A stretch of 64,000 nt of DNA from Lysobacter soli (GCF_003382285.1 NZ_QTJR01000006.1:1-64000), one strand, 5' to 3'; positions 10,200-22,791 are shown, counted from the first letter of the stretch. The notes: a model not told the origin generated them from the sequence alone. Numbers and translations are program-made.

Positions 10200-11203
10200 T
10201 CGACCTCCGCGCGCACGCGTGCGACGCCTTCGGAAATGCCGTCGAGCGCCTTCTGCGACGCCGGATCCACCGGCATGAAGCGCGTGGTGTTGAAGAAGCG
10301 CAGCAGTGCGTCGCCGGCGTCGGGATCGCCGGCGGCGTCGATCAGCACCTCGCGCAGGCGGGCCTGGACGCGCGGATCCAGGCCGTCGCGCACCATCTCC
10401 ACCGCGCGGGGGTAATCGACGGTCTCGCCGATCACCATCAGATCGTCGCGGAACGACGGCGGCATGCGGTGCGGGTTGGCCCAGTCGAGGTTGCTCATCA
10501 CGCCCACGTCGGCCAGGCCCTTGTGCACCCAGGTCGAGATGTTGAGTTCCGACCAGGCGAACAGGTAACCGACCTCGTCGCTTGCGATGCGGTCTTCCGG
10601 CGACAGCAGGATTTCCAGCGAGAGCCCGCGGCGCAGCAGTTCGGCCGCCGGCACGAAGTACGCGCTGGTCGAGTTGGGGCGCTGGAAGGCGATGCTGTGT
10701 CCGCGCAGGTCGTCCAGCGAGGACAGCCCGCTGTCGCGGCGGGCGAAGAAGACGCTGCGGTAGTGGCTCACGCCATCGCGCTCGGTCAGCAGCAGCGTGC
10801 GTGCGCCGGCTCGCTGTCGCAGCAGCATCGCGGTGCCGGCGGTCTCGGTGACCCAGTCGACGCGGCCGCGGCGCAGGTAGCTGGCCATCTGCTGCGTGTC
10901 CTTGGCCATCAGGATCCGGCCCTCGCGGATGCCCACGTCGGCCAGGCGCGGAACCACGTAGTCCAGCAGCGGCTTGAGCTGCTCGTAGTTCTTCTTCGGA
11001 TCGTCGCTGATGCGGCCAAGCACGAGCACGCCGGAGTCGTCGGCCGCCAACACCGGAAGCGGCGCCGCGGCCATGGCCAGCATGCAAAGGGTCAACAGGG
11101 CGGTACGACGCAGGCTGGCGATCAAGAACGACGACCCATCGGGATGCCGTCCGGCAGCGTAATCGAAAGGCGTGCGACCCGAAACGGCAAACCGCCCGGC
11201 CAT
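10196..11203 (-). CDS. Periplasmic phosphonate/phosphite-type binding protein (PhnD-like)
   Basis: A PhnD-family solute-binding protein of up to 335 residues. The mature part begins LVLGRISDDPKKNYEQLKPL, typical of phosphate/phosphite/phosphonate binders, and contains HSIAFQRPNSTSAYFVPA and the VMSNLDW segment. A hydrophobic signal ending APLPVLA is clear, but the ATG at 11203 puts about 30 extra residues before it; a TTG at 11125 would give a normal signal peptide and 309 residues. Neither has a good ribosome site. No ABC permease or ATPase lies nearby, and the gene overlaps the GGDEF/EAL gene, so a sensing role rather than import is likely. Confidence 0.82.
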   Translation of the reverse strand: MAGRFAVSGRTPFDYAAGRHPDGSSFLIASLRRTALLTLCMLAMAAAPLPVLAADDSGVLVLGRISDDPKKNYEQLKPLLDYVVPRLADVGIREGRILMAKDTQQMASYLRRGRVDWVTETAGTAMLLRQRAGARTLLLTERDGVSHYRSVFFARRDSGLSSLDDLRGHSIAFQRPNSTSAYFVPAAELLRRGLSLEILLSPEDRIASDEVGYLFAWSELNISTWVHKGLADVGVMSNLDWANPHRMPPSFRDDLMVIGETVDYPRAVEMVRDGLDPRVQARLREVLIDAAGDPDAGDALLRFFNTTRFMPVDPASQKALDGISEGVARVRAEVE

Positions 11204-11210
11204 CAGCAGA

Positions 11211-12005
11211 TCAGCGTTTTGACCCGGCGAGCATTGCCATGCGCTGCGCGTCGGCCAGGATCCCGCGCAGGATCCGGACCTCGCGCGCATCCAGACCGGC
11301 GCGCAGGTACAGCCGGCGCAGCTTGCGCATCGCCGACTCGGGCGCGCGCCCCTTGTGGAAATCGATCGCGTCCAGGGTTTCGGCCAGCTGCGCGAAGAAG
11401 CCTTCCATCTCGGCGTGCGAGGCCGGCAGGTCGCGCGGGTCTTCGCTGCCTGCGCTTTCCCCTTCGGCCGAGGCGCCTTCGAGCAGCGCCAGTCGCAGCT
11501 CGTAGCTCAGCACCTGCACGGCGGCGGCAAGATTCAGCGAGCTGTAGTCCGGATTGGCCGGGATGTGCACGGCAGCGTGGCAGAGCTGGAGCTCCTCGTT
11601 GGTCAGGCCCGTACGTTCGCGGCCGAAGACCAGCGCGACCTCCGCCCCGCCGGCGGCCTGCGCTACGGCGCGGCTCGCGGCGTCGCGGGGCATCAGTTCC
11701 TCCAGCTGGACGCGGCGGCTGCGCGCGGTGCAGCCCAGGACCAGGCGGCAGTCGGCGACCGCTTCGGCCAGCGTCTCGCAGATCACCGCGTCGCCCAGCA
11801 CGTCGTCGGCGCCGGCGGCCAGCGCGTAGGACTCCTCGTTGGGACGTTTTTCCGGGGCGACCAGGACCAGGCGGGCCAGGCCCATGGTCTTCATGGCCCG
11901 GGCGGCGGAGCCCATGTTGCCGGGATGCTGGGTGCCGACCAGGACGATGCGCAGGCGCTGTGCGGGCGTATGGGAAGGATTCACGGATTTCGATTCGGAA
12001 CTCAT
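11211..12005 (-). CDS. trmJ: tRNA (cytidine/uridine-2'-O-)-methyltransferase TrmJ
   Basis: A 264-residue SpoU/TrmD-type (SPOUT) 2'-O-methyltransferase. Seen motifs are RIVLVGTQHPGNMGSAARAM near the N-terminus, LVFGRERTGLTNEEL, and IPANPDYSSLNLAAAVQVLS, which together identify the TrmJ group that modifies tRNA position 32. A helical C-terminal extension of about 90 residues follows the SPOUT domain. The start at 12005 was chosen over an ATG 11 codons upstream. It is divergent from suhB, an arrangement usual in gammaproteobacteria. Confidence 0.92.
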   Translation of the reverse strand: MSSESKSVNPSHTPAQRLRIVLVGTQHPGNMGSAARAMKTMGLARLVLVAPEKRPNEESYALAAGADDVLGDAVICETLAEAVADCRLVLGCTARSRRVQLEELMPRDAASRAVAQAAGGAEVALVFGRERTGLTNEELQLCHAAVHIPANPDYSSLNLAAAVQVLSYELRLALLEGASAEGESAGSEDPRDLPASHAEMEGFFAQLAETLDAIDFHKGRAPESAMRKLRRLYLRAGLDAREVRILRGILADAQRMAMLAGSKR

Positions 12006-12107
12006 GGCGCGCAATGGTAAACTCCGCGCCCCGGCCACAGCGCCGGCGACGCTCTTTCACCCCCGCCAGTCCATTCTCCCCCGTCCCCCGAACGAGGCGC
12101 CGTACCC

Positions 12108-12926
12108 ATGCAGAAACCCGCAATCACCCTCATGGTCAAGGCCGCCCGCTCCGCCGGCAACGTGCTGTTGCGCCACATGAACAAGCTCGACGCCCTGAAC
12201 ATCATCGAGAAGGACCGGATGGACTACGCCAGCGAAGTCGACGGCCTGGCGGAGAAGGAGATCATCAAGGAATTCCGCCGCTCCACGCCGGACTACGCGA
12301 TCCTGGGCGAGGAAACCGGCTCGATCGGCCACAACCGCTTCACCTGGGTGATCGATCCGCTCGACGGCACCAGCAACTACCTGCACGGCATCCCGCATTT
12401 CTGCGTGTCGATCGCGCTGGTGGAAAACGGCGAGCCGATCCACGCAGTCATCTTCGACCCGCTGCGCAACGACCTGTTCACCGCCAGCCGCGGCAGCGGC
12501 GCGACGCTCAACGAGCGCCGCATCCGCGTGGCCGACCGCAAGGAACTCGGCGGCGCGATGGTGCTGACCGGCTTCCCGCCGCGCGAACGCGAGCGCGTGT
12601 CCGCGCAGCTCAAGTGCATCGACAACCTGCTGCTGGAGGCGGAGGACATCCGCCGCACCGGTTCGGCCGCCCTGGATCTGGCGTACGTCGCCTGCGGTCG
12701 CGCCGACGCGTACTTCGAGGCCGGCGTGAAGCCGTGGGACATCGCCGCCGGCGTGCTGCTGGTGCGCGAGGCGGGCGGCAAGGTCAGCGACTTCCGCGGC
12801 CGCACCACCGGCCCGATGGACAACCGCGGCCTGGCCACGCGCCAGCTCGTCGCAGGCAACCTCAAGGTCGCCGACCTGCTGCAGCAGAAGATCGTCAACA
12901 CGGGGTATGCGGCGGCGTTTGATTGA
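12108..12926 (+). CDS. suhB: Inositol-1-monophosphatase SuhB
   Basis: A 272-residue protein of the inositol monophosphatase family. The metal-binding residues are present in [25 protein letters not shown] and the late [17 protein letters not shown]. In gammaproteobacteria SuhB also joins the rRNA transcription antitermination complex and affects translation. A clear terminator follows at 12955-12981. Confidence 0.94.
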   Translation: MQKPAITLMVKAARSAGNVLLRHMNKLDALNIIEKDRMDYASEVDGLAEKEIIKEFRRSTPDYAILGEETGSIGHNRFTWVIDPLDGTSNYLHGIPHFCVSIALVENGEPIHAVIFDPLRNDLFTASRGSGATLNERRIRVADRKELGGAMVLTGFPPRERERVSAQLKCIDNLLLEAEDIRRTGSAALDLAYVACGRADAYFEAGVKPWDIAAGVLLVREAGGKVSDFRGRTTGPMDNRGLATRQLVAGNLKVADLLQQKIVNTGYAAAFD

Positions 12927-12954
12927 TCGGTCGCGTCCCGTTCGTGTCGTTACG

Positions 12955-12981
12955 AAAAGCCGCGCATTGCGCGGCTTTTTA
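12955..12981 (+). terminator. Rho-independent terminator after suhB
   Basis: A GC-rich hairpin (AAAAGCCGCGC, loop ATT, GCGCGGCTTTTT), 28 bp after the suhB stop, runs into a T-tract on the plus strand. Confidence 0.9.
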
Positions 12982-14078
12982 TTTGGTCGGGATGCAGTTC
13001 GGGAATATTTTGGCGCGCACCTATGCGCCGTCTTCCAGAAAACTGGAGTCCATTTCGTCCTTGCATTCGCGACGGGAAGCAGCAGCGCAGCGCTGTAAGA
13101 CACGGTTAGTTCACCGCTACGGCTTCGTTGCCCCTCACCCCAACCCCTCTCCCGCTGGGAGAGGGGCTCAAGGCAAGTCCCGTCCAGCCCTGCAGAGGCT
13201 GGGTTTCAGGCTTGCAACGTTCAGGTACGCCATCAACGGCGAACCATCTCACCGTCATTCCAGCGAAAGCTGGAATCCATCTGCTGTTGCTGTCGCTGTT
13301 GCTGTCGCTGTTGCTGTCGCTGTTGCTGTCGCTGTTGCTGTCGCTGTTGCTGTTGCTGTCGAACAGCCTATCCGTCGCTAGCCCCGAAGGGCGCCGCACA
13401 GGATGTGCGGCGGTGAGCGCTGAGCCATGGATGGCGAATCGCGAACGCGCCCTTTTGCTTTCCGGTCGTAGGACTGGGTTGGACTTGTACGCACTTTCTT
13501 TGGGTTACTTTTCTTTGTGCGAGCAAAGAAAAGTGACCCGAGCGCCGCAGGCGATCGGAAGCTTGGCGGGTGATTCTTCTTTGCTTTGCCGGACTACGGG
13601 GAAAGCGTGGAAAGTCCATGGATTCCCGCCTTCGCGGGAATGACGAGCAAGAGCAAGAGCAAAGGCAAAGGCAACATCACGATGGATTCCAGCTTTCGCT
13701 GGAATGACGGTGAGGTCGGTCACCGTAGTCGGAGTGCCCGAACGTTACGGGCCTGGATCCGGCCTTCGCCGGGATGACGGTGAAGTGGATTACCGGCACA
13801 AGAGTGCGCTGGCGCTTGGGCCTGGGTCCCGGCTTTCGCCGGGATGACGGTGAAGTTGGGCGCCGTCACACAGGAGCGCTGTCACGCAGCGATGCGCCGC
13901 CGCCGATCTCGGCCATCGCGACGCTTCGGCCGGAATAACGGTGACATGGTTCACCACGACCCGGTGCCCCGCGCGACAGCGCACACCAAACCGAACCCGC
14001 ATCGCGAGCGCGCCTTCGCTCCCCAACGAAGGCGCGCTCCAGCGATGCGTGCCCGAAGGCTCCATTCCCGAACGTTGG
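12982..14078. repeat. Non-coding repeat region, second composite copy
   Basis: No credible gene is present. At 13132-13170 lies the CCCTCACCCC block. From 13278 to 13360 is a microsatellite built on GCTGTTGCTGTC units, translated as Leu/Ser, Val/Ala or Ser/Asn-Asp repeats in the open frames there. From 13278 to 13855 the DNA repeats 587-1048 with short insertions, including a GCAAGA tract at 13643-13672. A perfect 13-bp hairpin (14006-14018 with 14027-14039) lies just downstream of the chemoreceptor gene and may end its transcript, although it lacks a T-tract. Confidence 0.85.
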
Positions 14079-16664
14079 TCAGGCCGCCGCGCGCGTGACC
14101 GCCGGTGTATCGGCGAGCACGAACTGACGCACCGCGCCGGCGAGCGCCCGCGCCTGTTCCTCCATGCTGTGCGCCGATGCGGACGCTTCCTCGACCAGCG
14201 CCGCGTTCTGCTGCGTGCCCTCTTCCATGCTCGTGATCGCGCCGCTCACCAGGTCGATGCCCGCGCTCTGTTCCTGCGATGCGGTGGAGATGTCGGCCAT
14301 GATGTCGGTGACGCGGCGCACCGATGTCGTGATGTCGTCCATCGTCGCGCCGGCGCGATTCACCAGCGCCGAGCCGTCGTTGACCTTTTCCACCGACGCT
14401 TCGATCAGCGTCTTGATCTCCTTCGCCGCGTTGGCCGAACGCTGCGCCAGCGCGCGCACTTCCGAGGCGACGACCGCGAAGCCGCGACCGCTCTCGCCGG
14501 CGCGCGCGGCTTCCACCGCGGCGTTGAGCGCGAGGATGTTGGTCTGGAACGCGATGCCGTCGATGGTGCCGATGATTTCGGCGATGCGGTGCGAAGCCGT
14601 TTCGATCTCGCGCATGGTCGTCACCGCCTGGCCGACCACGTGGCTGCCCTGCGCGGCGACGCTGGCGGCGTCGATCGCGAACTGGTTGGCCTGGCGCGCG
14701 GATTCGGCGTTCTGGCGAACGGTCGAAGTCAGTTCCTCCATCGACGCGGCCGTTTCCTCCAGGCTCGCAGCCTGCTGCTCGGTGCGACGCGACAGGTCGG
14801 CGTTGCCGGCGGCGATTTCCGCCGCGGCACCGTCGATCGCGTCCGACGCGTGCTGGATGCGCCCGACGATGCCCGTCAGCTGCGCGACGGTCGCGTCCGC
14901 ATCGTCGCGCATGCGGGCGAACACGCCATGGAACTCGCCGTGCATGCGCGCGGTGAGGTCGCCGCGCGCGATGGCACGCAGCAGGCGCGAGACCTGATCG
15001 AGGTTCGCATCGCTCACCGACATCATCGCGTTGAGGCCGTCGACCATCGCGCGGAAGTCGTGCTCGAAGCGCGCGGCATCGCCACGCACGCCGAACTCGC
15101 CCGCGGCGGCGGCGGCGGCCAGGCGCTTGATCTCGTCGTTGATCGCCGACAGGTTGGCCTTCACCGTATCCATGGTCTGCGTGAGCACGGCCTTCTCACC
15201 GGGCAGGCGGTCCATGTCGATGGACAGGTCGCCCACGGCGTAATGCCGCATGACGTCCACCAGCTGCATCTTCACCTCGATGTGCGCCGCGACGAGCGCG
15301 TTGGTGTCGCGCACCATCTCGCCGTACTGGCCCGGGAACGCGGCGTCGTCCATGCGGAAGCTGATCTGGCCGACCTCGTGGCGCTGCGACATCTCGCGCT
15401 GCGCGGCGATGACCGACTGCACGCGCTCGCGCATGCGGCCCATCGCCTGCTGGAGACGGCCGAGTTCGTCGTGCCGCGGCGGCGGCATCGCGCCATCGAA
15501 GCGGCCCTGCGCGACGTCGTCGGCGAGCCGCGCCACCTGCTCCAGCGGCTGCGTGACGATCCGGCGCACGCACCACCACGACACCGCGAGGATGACCAGC
15601 AGCGTCATGAACGAGGCGACGGCGATCATCGCCACCAGCGCGTGCGTGGAGGCGGCGATCTGCGAGACCGGTTCGGCGGCCACGACGGCCCATTTCCAGT
15701 CGGGGAAGGTTTCCACGGCGACGAGGGTCGGCTCCGCCTCGGCGTTCGGCTTCGCCGCGAGGTCGACGGTGGCGATGCCGCGACCGGCCGCGATCGCCTC
15801 GCGCAACGACTTCAGGCCCGCGGGATCGACGAGGTCGGAGAGCGCGGCGCCCTCGGCGGCCGGATGGATCGCGAGCGTTTCCACGCCGTCCTTCGAGGTT
15901 TCCACCACGAGGAAATGGCCGTGCTCGCCGATGTGCATGGCGCGCGTGCGTTCCTTCAACGCGGTCAGCTCGGCACCGTATTCCTTGCCGACGAACAGCA
16001 CGCCGACGAGCGCGCCGGCGTCGTCGAGCAGCGGGCGGTAATGGACCATGTAGTCGCGCCCGAACAGGCGCGTCTTGCCGGTGTACGGCTGGTTCTTCGC
16101 GATCGGCGCGTAGGCAGGCGAATCGTGCGCGAGCTTGGTGCCGATGACGCGCTCGCCCTTCTCGTTGCGCAGCGAGGTCGAGACGCGGACGAAGTCGTCG
16201 CCGTCGCGGGCGAAGATCGTCACGACGGCGCCGGTGTCGGCGGTGAAGCGATCGACGGCGGCGAAGGTCGCGTCGACCGCCTGGCCCTGCAGCGACAGCA
16301 GCGGCGCGCCGTCCTTCGATTGCGTCAGGGCCACCGGCCCGCCGGACAGCGCGGCCTGCAATGCACCGCCCAGGGTCGCCGTCGATTCGGTCAGGCTCTG
16401 CTCGTAGGTCGCGATGTTGTCGCGCAGGATCGAGGCGGCCGACCGCAGGTCGTCGCGGGCGCGCGTCTCGACGGCCTGCGCGGCGTAGTGGCTGACCATC
16501 ACGGTCAGACCCGCCATCATCAGGACCATCGTGGCGACCAGCGGCAGCCCGATCCGCCGGCCCAGCGAGCCGCGCAATCCCTGCCAGGCGCTGGCGGACG
16601 CCGTCGATCTGCGGTGTGGGGAAGCGGTGGTTGCGGCGGCGCGGTGGGCGTCGGGCAGTGGCAT
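14079..16664 (-). CDS. Methyl-accepting chemotaxis protein, double Cache sensor
   Basis: An 861-residue chemoreceptor. A first transmembrane helix ([21 protein letters not shown], about 40-60) leads to a periplasmic region of about 270 residues resembling a Cache3-Cache2 fusion. Signs include [42 protein letters not shown] and [15 protein letters not shown] second transmembrane helix, HAMP-like repeats and the cytoplasmic signalling domain follow, with the hairpin tip around [20 protein letters not shown] and [20 protein letters not shown]. The C-terminus (AVTRAAA) lacks a CheR-binding pentapeptide. No other chemotaxis gene is nearby and the ligand is unknown. Confidence 0.9.
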   Translation of the reverse strand: MPLPDAHRAAATTASPHRRSTASASAWQGLRGSLGRRIGLPLVATMVLMMAGLTVMVSHYAAQAVETRARDDLRSAASILRDNIATYEQSLTESTATLGGALQAALSGGPVALTQSKDGAPLLSLQGQAVDATFAAVDRFTADTGAVVTIFARDGDDFVRVSTSLRNEKGERVIGTKLAHDSPAYAPIAKNQPYTGKTRLFGRDYMVHYRPLLDDAGALVGVLFVGKEYGAELTALKERTRAMHIGEHGHFLVVETSKDGVETLAIHPAAEGAALSDLVDPAGLKSLREAIAAGRGIATVDLAAKPNAEAEPTLVAVETFPDWKWAVVAAEPVSQIAASTHALVAMIAVASFMTLLVILAVSWWCVRRIVTQPLEQVARLADDVAQGRFDGAMPPPRHDELGRLQQAMGRMRERVQSVIAAQREMSQRHEVGQISFRMDDAAFPGQYGEMVRDTNALVAAHIEVKMQLVDVMRHYAVGDLSIDMDRLPGEKAVLTQTMDTVKANLSAINDEIKRLAAAAAAGEFGVRGDAARFEHDFRAMVDGLNAMMSVSDANLDQVSRLLRAIARGDLTARMHGEFHGVFARMRDDADATVAQLTGIVGRIQHASDAIDGAAAEIAAGNADLSRRTEQQAASLEETAASMEELTSTVRQNAESARQANQFAIDAASVAAQGSHVVGQAVTTMREIETASHRIAEIIGTIDGIAFQTNILALNAAVEAARAGESGRGFAVVASEVRALAQRSANAAKEIKTLIEASVEKVNDGSALVNRAGATMDDITTSVRRVTDIMADISTASQEQSAGIDLVSGAITSMEEGTQQNAALVEEASASAHSMEEQARALAGAVRQFVLADTPAVTRAAA

Positions 16665-16847
16665 CGGGGCGAGTCGGTGTGGGTTCGACTCGGTATCGGC
16701 CGTCTTTGATGTGACTTGAGTCTCAGTTTTTCCCGGCCGCCCGATCGGGGCAGATCGGGGGCATCAGGGTGCCCCGGGACGGTGACGCTTCGATGACGCG
16801 ACGACGCCATCCCGAAAAGAAAAGGGCCGCACAAGGCGGCGGAGTCC

Positions 16848-16881
16848 CGAAAAAGAAAGGGCCGCACAAGGCGGCCCTTTC
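16848..16881 (-). terminator. Terminator of the queA-tgt-yajC-secDF operon
   Basis: A perfect 10-bp stem (AAAGGGCCGC / GCGGCCCTTT at 16856-16865 and 16871-16880) with loop ACAAG sits 23 bp past the secF stop. On the minus strand it runs into CTTTCTTTTTC. The same 20 bases making one arm and part of the other occur again at 16821-16840. Confidence 0.85.
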
Positions 16882-16903
16882 CCGGAACGGCTTTGCAGCA
16901 GGC

Positions 16904-17878
16904 TTACGGACGACGCGCCAGCGCGGCCTCGTCCTTCGCCTTGGGCAGCAGGTCCTGCTTGCTCACCTTGAACGGGCCGATGGCGAGCATCGGCACGGCT
17001 ACCAGGATCGTCGAGAAGACCACGATCGCCGCGCCGATCATGTGCGTCAGCGCGAGGCCTTCCATGGACGAGCCGCCGTACAGGTAGAGCGCGTAGGCCG
17101 ACAGGAAGAACATCACCGCCGTGATCACCGTTCGCGACAGCGTCTGGTTGATCGAGCGGTTCAGCACTTCGATCGAATCCACGCGCAACGTGCGGAAGTT
17201 CTCTCGCACGCGGTCGAAGACCACGATGATGTCGTTGATCGCAAAGCCCATCACCGACAGCAGGCCGGCCAGCACGGTCAGGTCGAACTCGCGGCCGCTG
17301 ATGTAGATGTAGGCCGCGGTGACGATCAGGTCGAAGAACGCCGTCAGGCTCGCCACCACCGCGAACTTCCACTCGAAGCGGAACGCGATGTAGATGAGGA
17401 AGCCGATGAGCATGAACGCCGTGGCGTAGATGCCGTCGCGCACCAGGTCGGCGCCGACCTGCGGGCCGATGAACTCGCTGCGCTGCACGCGCGCCGGGTT
17501 CTCCTCGGTGGACACTGCCTTGACCACCTGGTTGGCGATCGACTGGCTGCCGGTGGCGTTGTTGCTCTCGCCGTGCGGCTGCAGGCGGATCATCAGGCCG
17601 TTGCCGCCGCCGAACGCCTGCACCTGGGCGTTCTCGAAGCCGGCCCTCGCCAGGTTCTCGCGGACCTGGTCGACGTCGGCCGGCTTCTGGAACGTGGTTT
17701 CCACCAGCGTGCCGCCGGTGAACTCCAGCGCGTAGGCCTCCTTCTTGAAGCCGTACGTGCCGATGACCACCAGCGAGGCGATGAACAGCAGCACCGTGAT
17801 CGTCATCGACACGTAGCGCGTACGCAGGAAGTCGATCTTGGTGTCGTTGGGGATGAGATGAAGCGGGAAAAGTTTCAT
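16904..17878 (-). CDS. secF: Protein translocase subunit SecF
   Basis: A 324-residue inner-membrane protein of the SecDF complex, which uses the proton motive force to help pull exported proteins out of SecYEG. Six transmembrane helices are expected. Visible are the first helix (ISMTITVLLF-like, after the DFLRTRY start), the periplasmic P1 domain, and the SecF signature VLAGLLSVMGFAINDIIVVFDRVREN. It lies 18 bp after secD. Confidence 0.96.
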   Translation of the reverse strand: MKLFPLHLIPNDTKIDFLRTRYVSMTITVLLFIASLVVIGTYGFKKEAYALEFTGGTLVETTFQKPADVDQVRENLARAGFENAQVQAFGGGNGLMIRLQPHGESNNATGSQSIANQVVKAVSTEENPARVQRSEFIGPQVGADLVRDGIYATAFMLIGFLIYIAFRFEWKFAVVASLTAFFDLIVTAAYIYISGREFDLTVLAGLLSVMGFAINDIIVVFDRVRENFRTLRVDSIEVLNRSINQTLSRTVITAVMFFLSAYALYLYGGSSMEGLALTHMIGAAIVVFSTILVAVPMLAIGPFKVSKQDLLPKAKDEAALARRP

Positions 17879-17896
17879 TGATTCGTTCTCACCCGG

Positions 17897-19741
17897 TCAG
17901 ATGGCCACGGACTTGAGCTTCTTGCGGTTGCCGTAGATCAGCTGCGCCAGCGCGCGCGACACGGTGATCGCGGTGAACATCGAGGCGAAGATGCCGATGA
18001 TCATGGTCAGCGCGAAGCCCTTCAGCGGGCCGGTGCCGAACACGTACAGCGCCACGCCCACGATCAGGCCGGTCAGGTTGGCGTCCATGATGGTGCCGCC
18101 CGCCTTCTCGTAACCGGCCGCGATCGCCGCCTTCGGCGGCACGCCGTGGCGCAGCTCCTCGCGGATTCGCTCGTTGATCAGCACGTTCGCGTCGACCGAG
18201 AGGCCGACCGACAGCGCAAGGCCGGCGAAGCCCGGCAGCGTCATCGTCGCGCCGAACATCGACATCACCGCCACCACGATCAGCAGGTTCATCAGCAGCG
18301 CGACCGAGGTGATCACGCCGAACATGCGGTAGTAGATGGTGAAGAAGGCCAGCGTGAACACGAAGGCGTACAGCACGGCGGTGATGCCGCGCTCGACGTT
18401 CTCCGCGCCCAGGCTCGGGCCGATGATGCGTTCCTCGACGAAGTCCATCGGCGCGGCGAGCGAACCGGCGCTGAGCAGCTTGGCCAGCGTCTCGGCCTCG
18501 ACCTTCTCGAGACCGGTGGTCTGGAAGTTCTTGCCGAACACACCGGCGATGCGGGTCGGCGACAGCGCCTCTTCCTGCACGCGCACGCTGCGCACTTCCT
18601 GGCCGTTGACCATGGTCACGGTCGGGATGCGCTCGATGTACACCACCGACATCAGCTTGCCGACGTTCTCGCTGGTGAAGTCGAACATGCGCTGGCCAGC
18701 GATGCTGTTGAGCGTGATGTCCACCGCCGGCAGGCCATTCTGGTCGCGGCCGACCTTCGCGCCGACCATCTGGTCGCCCGAGGCCAGCACGCGCTTGCTC
18801 AGCAGCACCGGCTGGTCGGTGTTGCGGATGGTGTAAAGGCGCGCGCCCGGCGGCATGACGCCGGTGCGCTTGGCTTCCATCGCGTCGCCATCGACGACGG
18901 CGCGGAATTCCAGCGTCGCGGTGGCGCCGATCAGGCGCTTGGCTTCGGCCGTGTCCTGCACGCCCGGCAGCTGGACGACGATGCGGTCCTCGCCCTGGCG
19001 CTGGATGATCGGCTCGGCCACGCCCAGCTGGTTGACGCGGTTGCGCAGCGTGGTGACGTTCTGCTCGATGGCGCCGGCGGCGATGGCACGCAGCTCCGCC
19101 TCGGGGATCGTGACCGCCACGTTGTTGCCGGTGACGTCGAAGTTGAGCACCGGCATCAGGCGGGCGAGCTCGTTGCGCGCGCGCTCGGCGTCCTGGCCCG
19201 GGGCGAGCATCGCGAGGATGCTGTTGTCCGGACGACGCTCGACCGACTGGTAGGCGATCTTGGCGTCGCGCAGGCTCACGCGGATGTCTTCGGCATAGGC
19301 GTCGACGCGCTTTTCCAGCGCGGCGCGCTGGTCGACCTGCATCACGAAGTGCACGCCGCCCTGGAGGTCCAGGCCCAGCACCATCGGCTTGCCGCCGAGG
19401 TTGGCCAGCCAGTCCGGCACGGTCGAGGCGAGGTTCAGCGCGACGGTGTAGTTCTCGCCGAGCGAGGTGCGCAGGGTGTTGTTGGCCTTGCTCTGCGCGT
19501 CCAGCGACGGCAGGCGCACCATCAGGTTGTCGCCTTCGATCTCCACCGAGCGCGGCGTGATGCCGGCCTGGGCGAGCTCGGCCTTGACGCGCGTGCGCAG
19601 GGCTTCATCGAGCTGGCCGCTGCGGTTGGCCGTGATCTGTACGGAAGGATCCTTCTGGTAGACGTTGGGCAGCGCATACAGCACGCCCAGGCCGAGTACG
19701 AGCAGGATCAGGAAATATTTCCACTTAGGAAATTCAAGCAT
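17897..19741 (-). CDS. secD: Protein translocase subunit SecD
   Basis: A 614-residue SecD. The N-terminal helix (KYFLILLVLGLGVLYALPNV) is followed by a large periplasmic P1 domain (LGLDLQGGVHFVMQVD), the GVAEPIIQRQGEDRIVVQLPG stretch, and the membrane domain with LALSVGLSVDANVLINERIREE. It acts with SecF and YajC in protein export. It is 57 bp downstream of yajC in the same operon. Confidence 0.96.
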   Translation of the reverse strand: MLEFPKWKYFLILLVLGLGVLYALPNVYQKDPSVQITANRSGQLDEALRTRVKAELAQAGITPRSVEIEGDNLMVRLPSLDAQSKANNTLRTSLGENYTVALNLASTVPDWLANLGGKPMVLGLDLQGGVHFVMQVDQRAALEKRVDAYAEDIRVSLRDAKIAYQSVERRPDNSILAMLAPGQDAERARNELARLMPVLNFDVTGNNVAVTIPEAELRAIAAGAIEQNVTTLRNRVNQLGVAEPIIQRQGEDRIVVQLPGVQDTAEAKRLIGATATLEFRAVVDGDAMEAKRTGVMPPGARLYTIRNTDQPVLLSKRVLASGDQMVGAKVGRDQNGLPAVDITLNSIAGQRMFDFTSENVGKLMSVVYIERIPTVTMVNGQEVRSVRVQEEALSPTRIAGVFGKNFQTTGLEKVEAETLAKLLSAGSLAAPMDFVEERIIGPSLGAENVERGITAVLYAFVFTLAFFTIYYRMFGVITSVALLMNLLIVVAVMSMFGATMTLPGFAGLALSVGLSVDANVLINERIREELRHGVPPKAAIAAGYEKAGGTIMDANLTGLIVGVALYVFGTGPLKGFALTMIIGIFASMFTAITVSRALAQLIYGNRKKLKSVAI

Positions 19742-19798
19742 CGCGGCATTCCGCGCGCGCCCGGGGGCGCACGCTCAGGTGGGATCGGGAAAGCGGGC

Positions 19799-20140
19799 TT
19801 ACGCCGACTTCAGGGTGCCCTTGGGCAGCACGTTGGCGATGGCGCCCTTCTGCACGCGGATGCGCACGTTGTCGGCGATCTCCACGGTGATGAAGTTCTC
19901 GCCAATGTCGCTCACCGTGCCGGCGATGCCGCCGTTGGTGATGACTTCGTCGCCCTTGGAGAGCTTCTCCAGCATCGCGCGGTGTTCCTTCTGGCGCTTC
20001 ATCTGCGGGCGGATCATGAGGAAGTACATGACCGCGATCAGCAGGATGGGGAACAGCAGCGACATGCCGAAGCCGCCGGCGCCAGCCTGCGGGGCGGCCT
20101 GGGCGTAGGCGGGGGAAATCACGAGGTCGAGCAGATTCAT
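19799..20140 (-). CDS. yajC: Sec translocon accessory protein YajC
   Basis: A 113-residue single-span membrane protein. After the hydrophobic helix (MSLLFPILLIAVMYFLMIRP) comes the cytoplasmic domain with GDEVITNGGIAGTV and the VRIRVQKGAI step typical of YajC. It forms the auxiliary SecDF-YajC complex. The ATG at 20140 gives an N-terminal segment rich in Ala and Gly. Confidence 0.95.
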   Translation of the reverse strand: MNLLDLVISPAYAQAAPQAGAGGFGMSLLFPILLIAVMYFLMIRPQMKRQKEHRAMLEKLSKGDEVITNGGIAGTVSDIGENFITVEIADNVRIRVQKGAIANVLPKGTLKSA

Positions 20141-20285
20141 GACGGTCGTCCTGATCGAAAAATAGCGGGGGATTATGCCACGGGGCGGCAGGCGGGCCCC
20201 GGACGGCCGGAAGATCCGTCCCGCCCCTGCCCTGCGCTGCTCCCGCCCTCCCCGTGCGGGTCATGCGTAAACCGTGCGCGGATCC

Positions 20286-22477
<2,192 letters not shown>

Positions 22478-22559
22478 GGCGTTGGGCCGGCGAGACAGGC
22501 CGGTCGGGCGCGGGAGGGGGTTGGCTATTGTATGGGGTTCGGGCGAGGCGGCTTGTTCC

Positions 22560-22760
22560 GCCTTGTTCGACATCCCGGCGAACGCCGGGATCCAGGCTGA
22601 TGGCGCTCGGGCACTCCCGGCTTGGCCGTCATTCCAGCGAAAGCTGGAATCCATTTTGATTTTTCGGGCGGTCAACAGGGACATCGCGAGGGCGAGCATG
22701 GCCGCATGCCCCGCCCCTCACCCCAACCCCTCTCCCGGCGGGAGAGGGGCTCAACGTCAG
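22560..22760. repeat. REP-like palindromes upstream of queA
   Basis: One CCCGGCGAACGCCGGG palindrome (about 22573-22590), one CCAGCGAAAGCTGG palindrome (about 22632-22646) and one CCCTCACCCCAACCCCTCTC block with inverted end (about 22713-22752) lie between the queA start and the Lrp-type gene. Confidence 0.8.
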
Positions 22761-22791
22761 CGTCCGCCCCAAGCCGCCGCTGCTCAAACCC

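Noticed and set aside
8112..10415. A long plus-strand open frame opposite the GGDEF/EAL gene.
   Set aside because: Antisense shadow; composition is unlike protein and the other strand has intact GGDEF and EAL motifs.
13278..13360. The regular spacing suggested a CRISPR array at first sight.
   Set aside because: It is a pure tandem microsatellite without unique spacers; no cas genes are in the window.
13106..13643. Open frames with Leu/Ser, Val/Ala or Ser/Asn-Asp repeats around the microsatellite.
   Set aside because: Low-complexity translations of the GCTGTTGCTGTC tract within the composite repeat; no ribosome site or family.
22478..22699. N-terminal extension of queA up to an ATG at 22699.
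   Set aside because: It translates REP-like palindromes (readings like SFRWNDG and AWIPAFAGM); the known N-terminus begins at the TTG.
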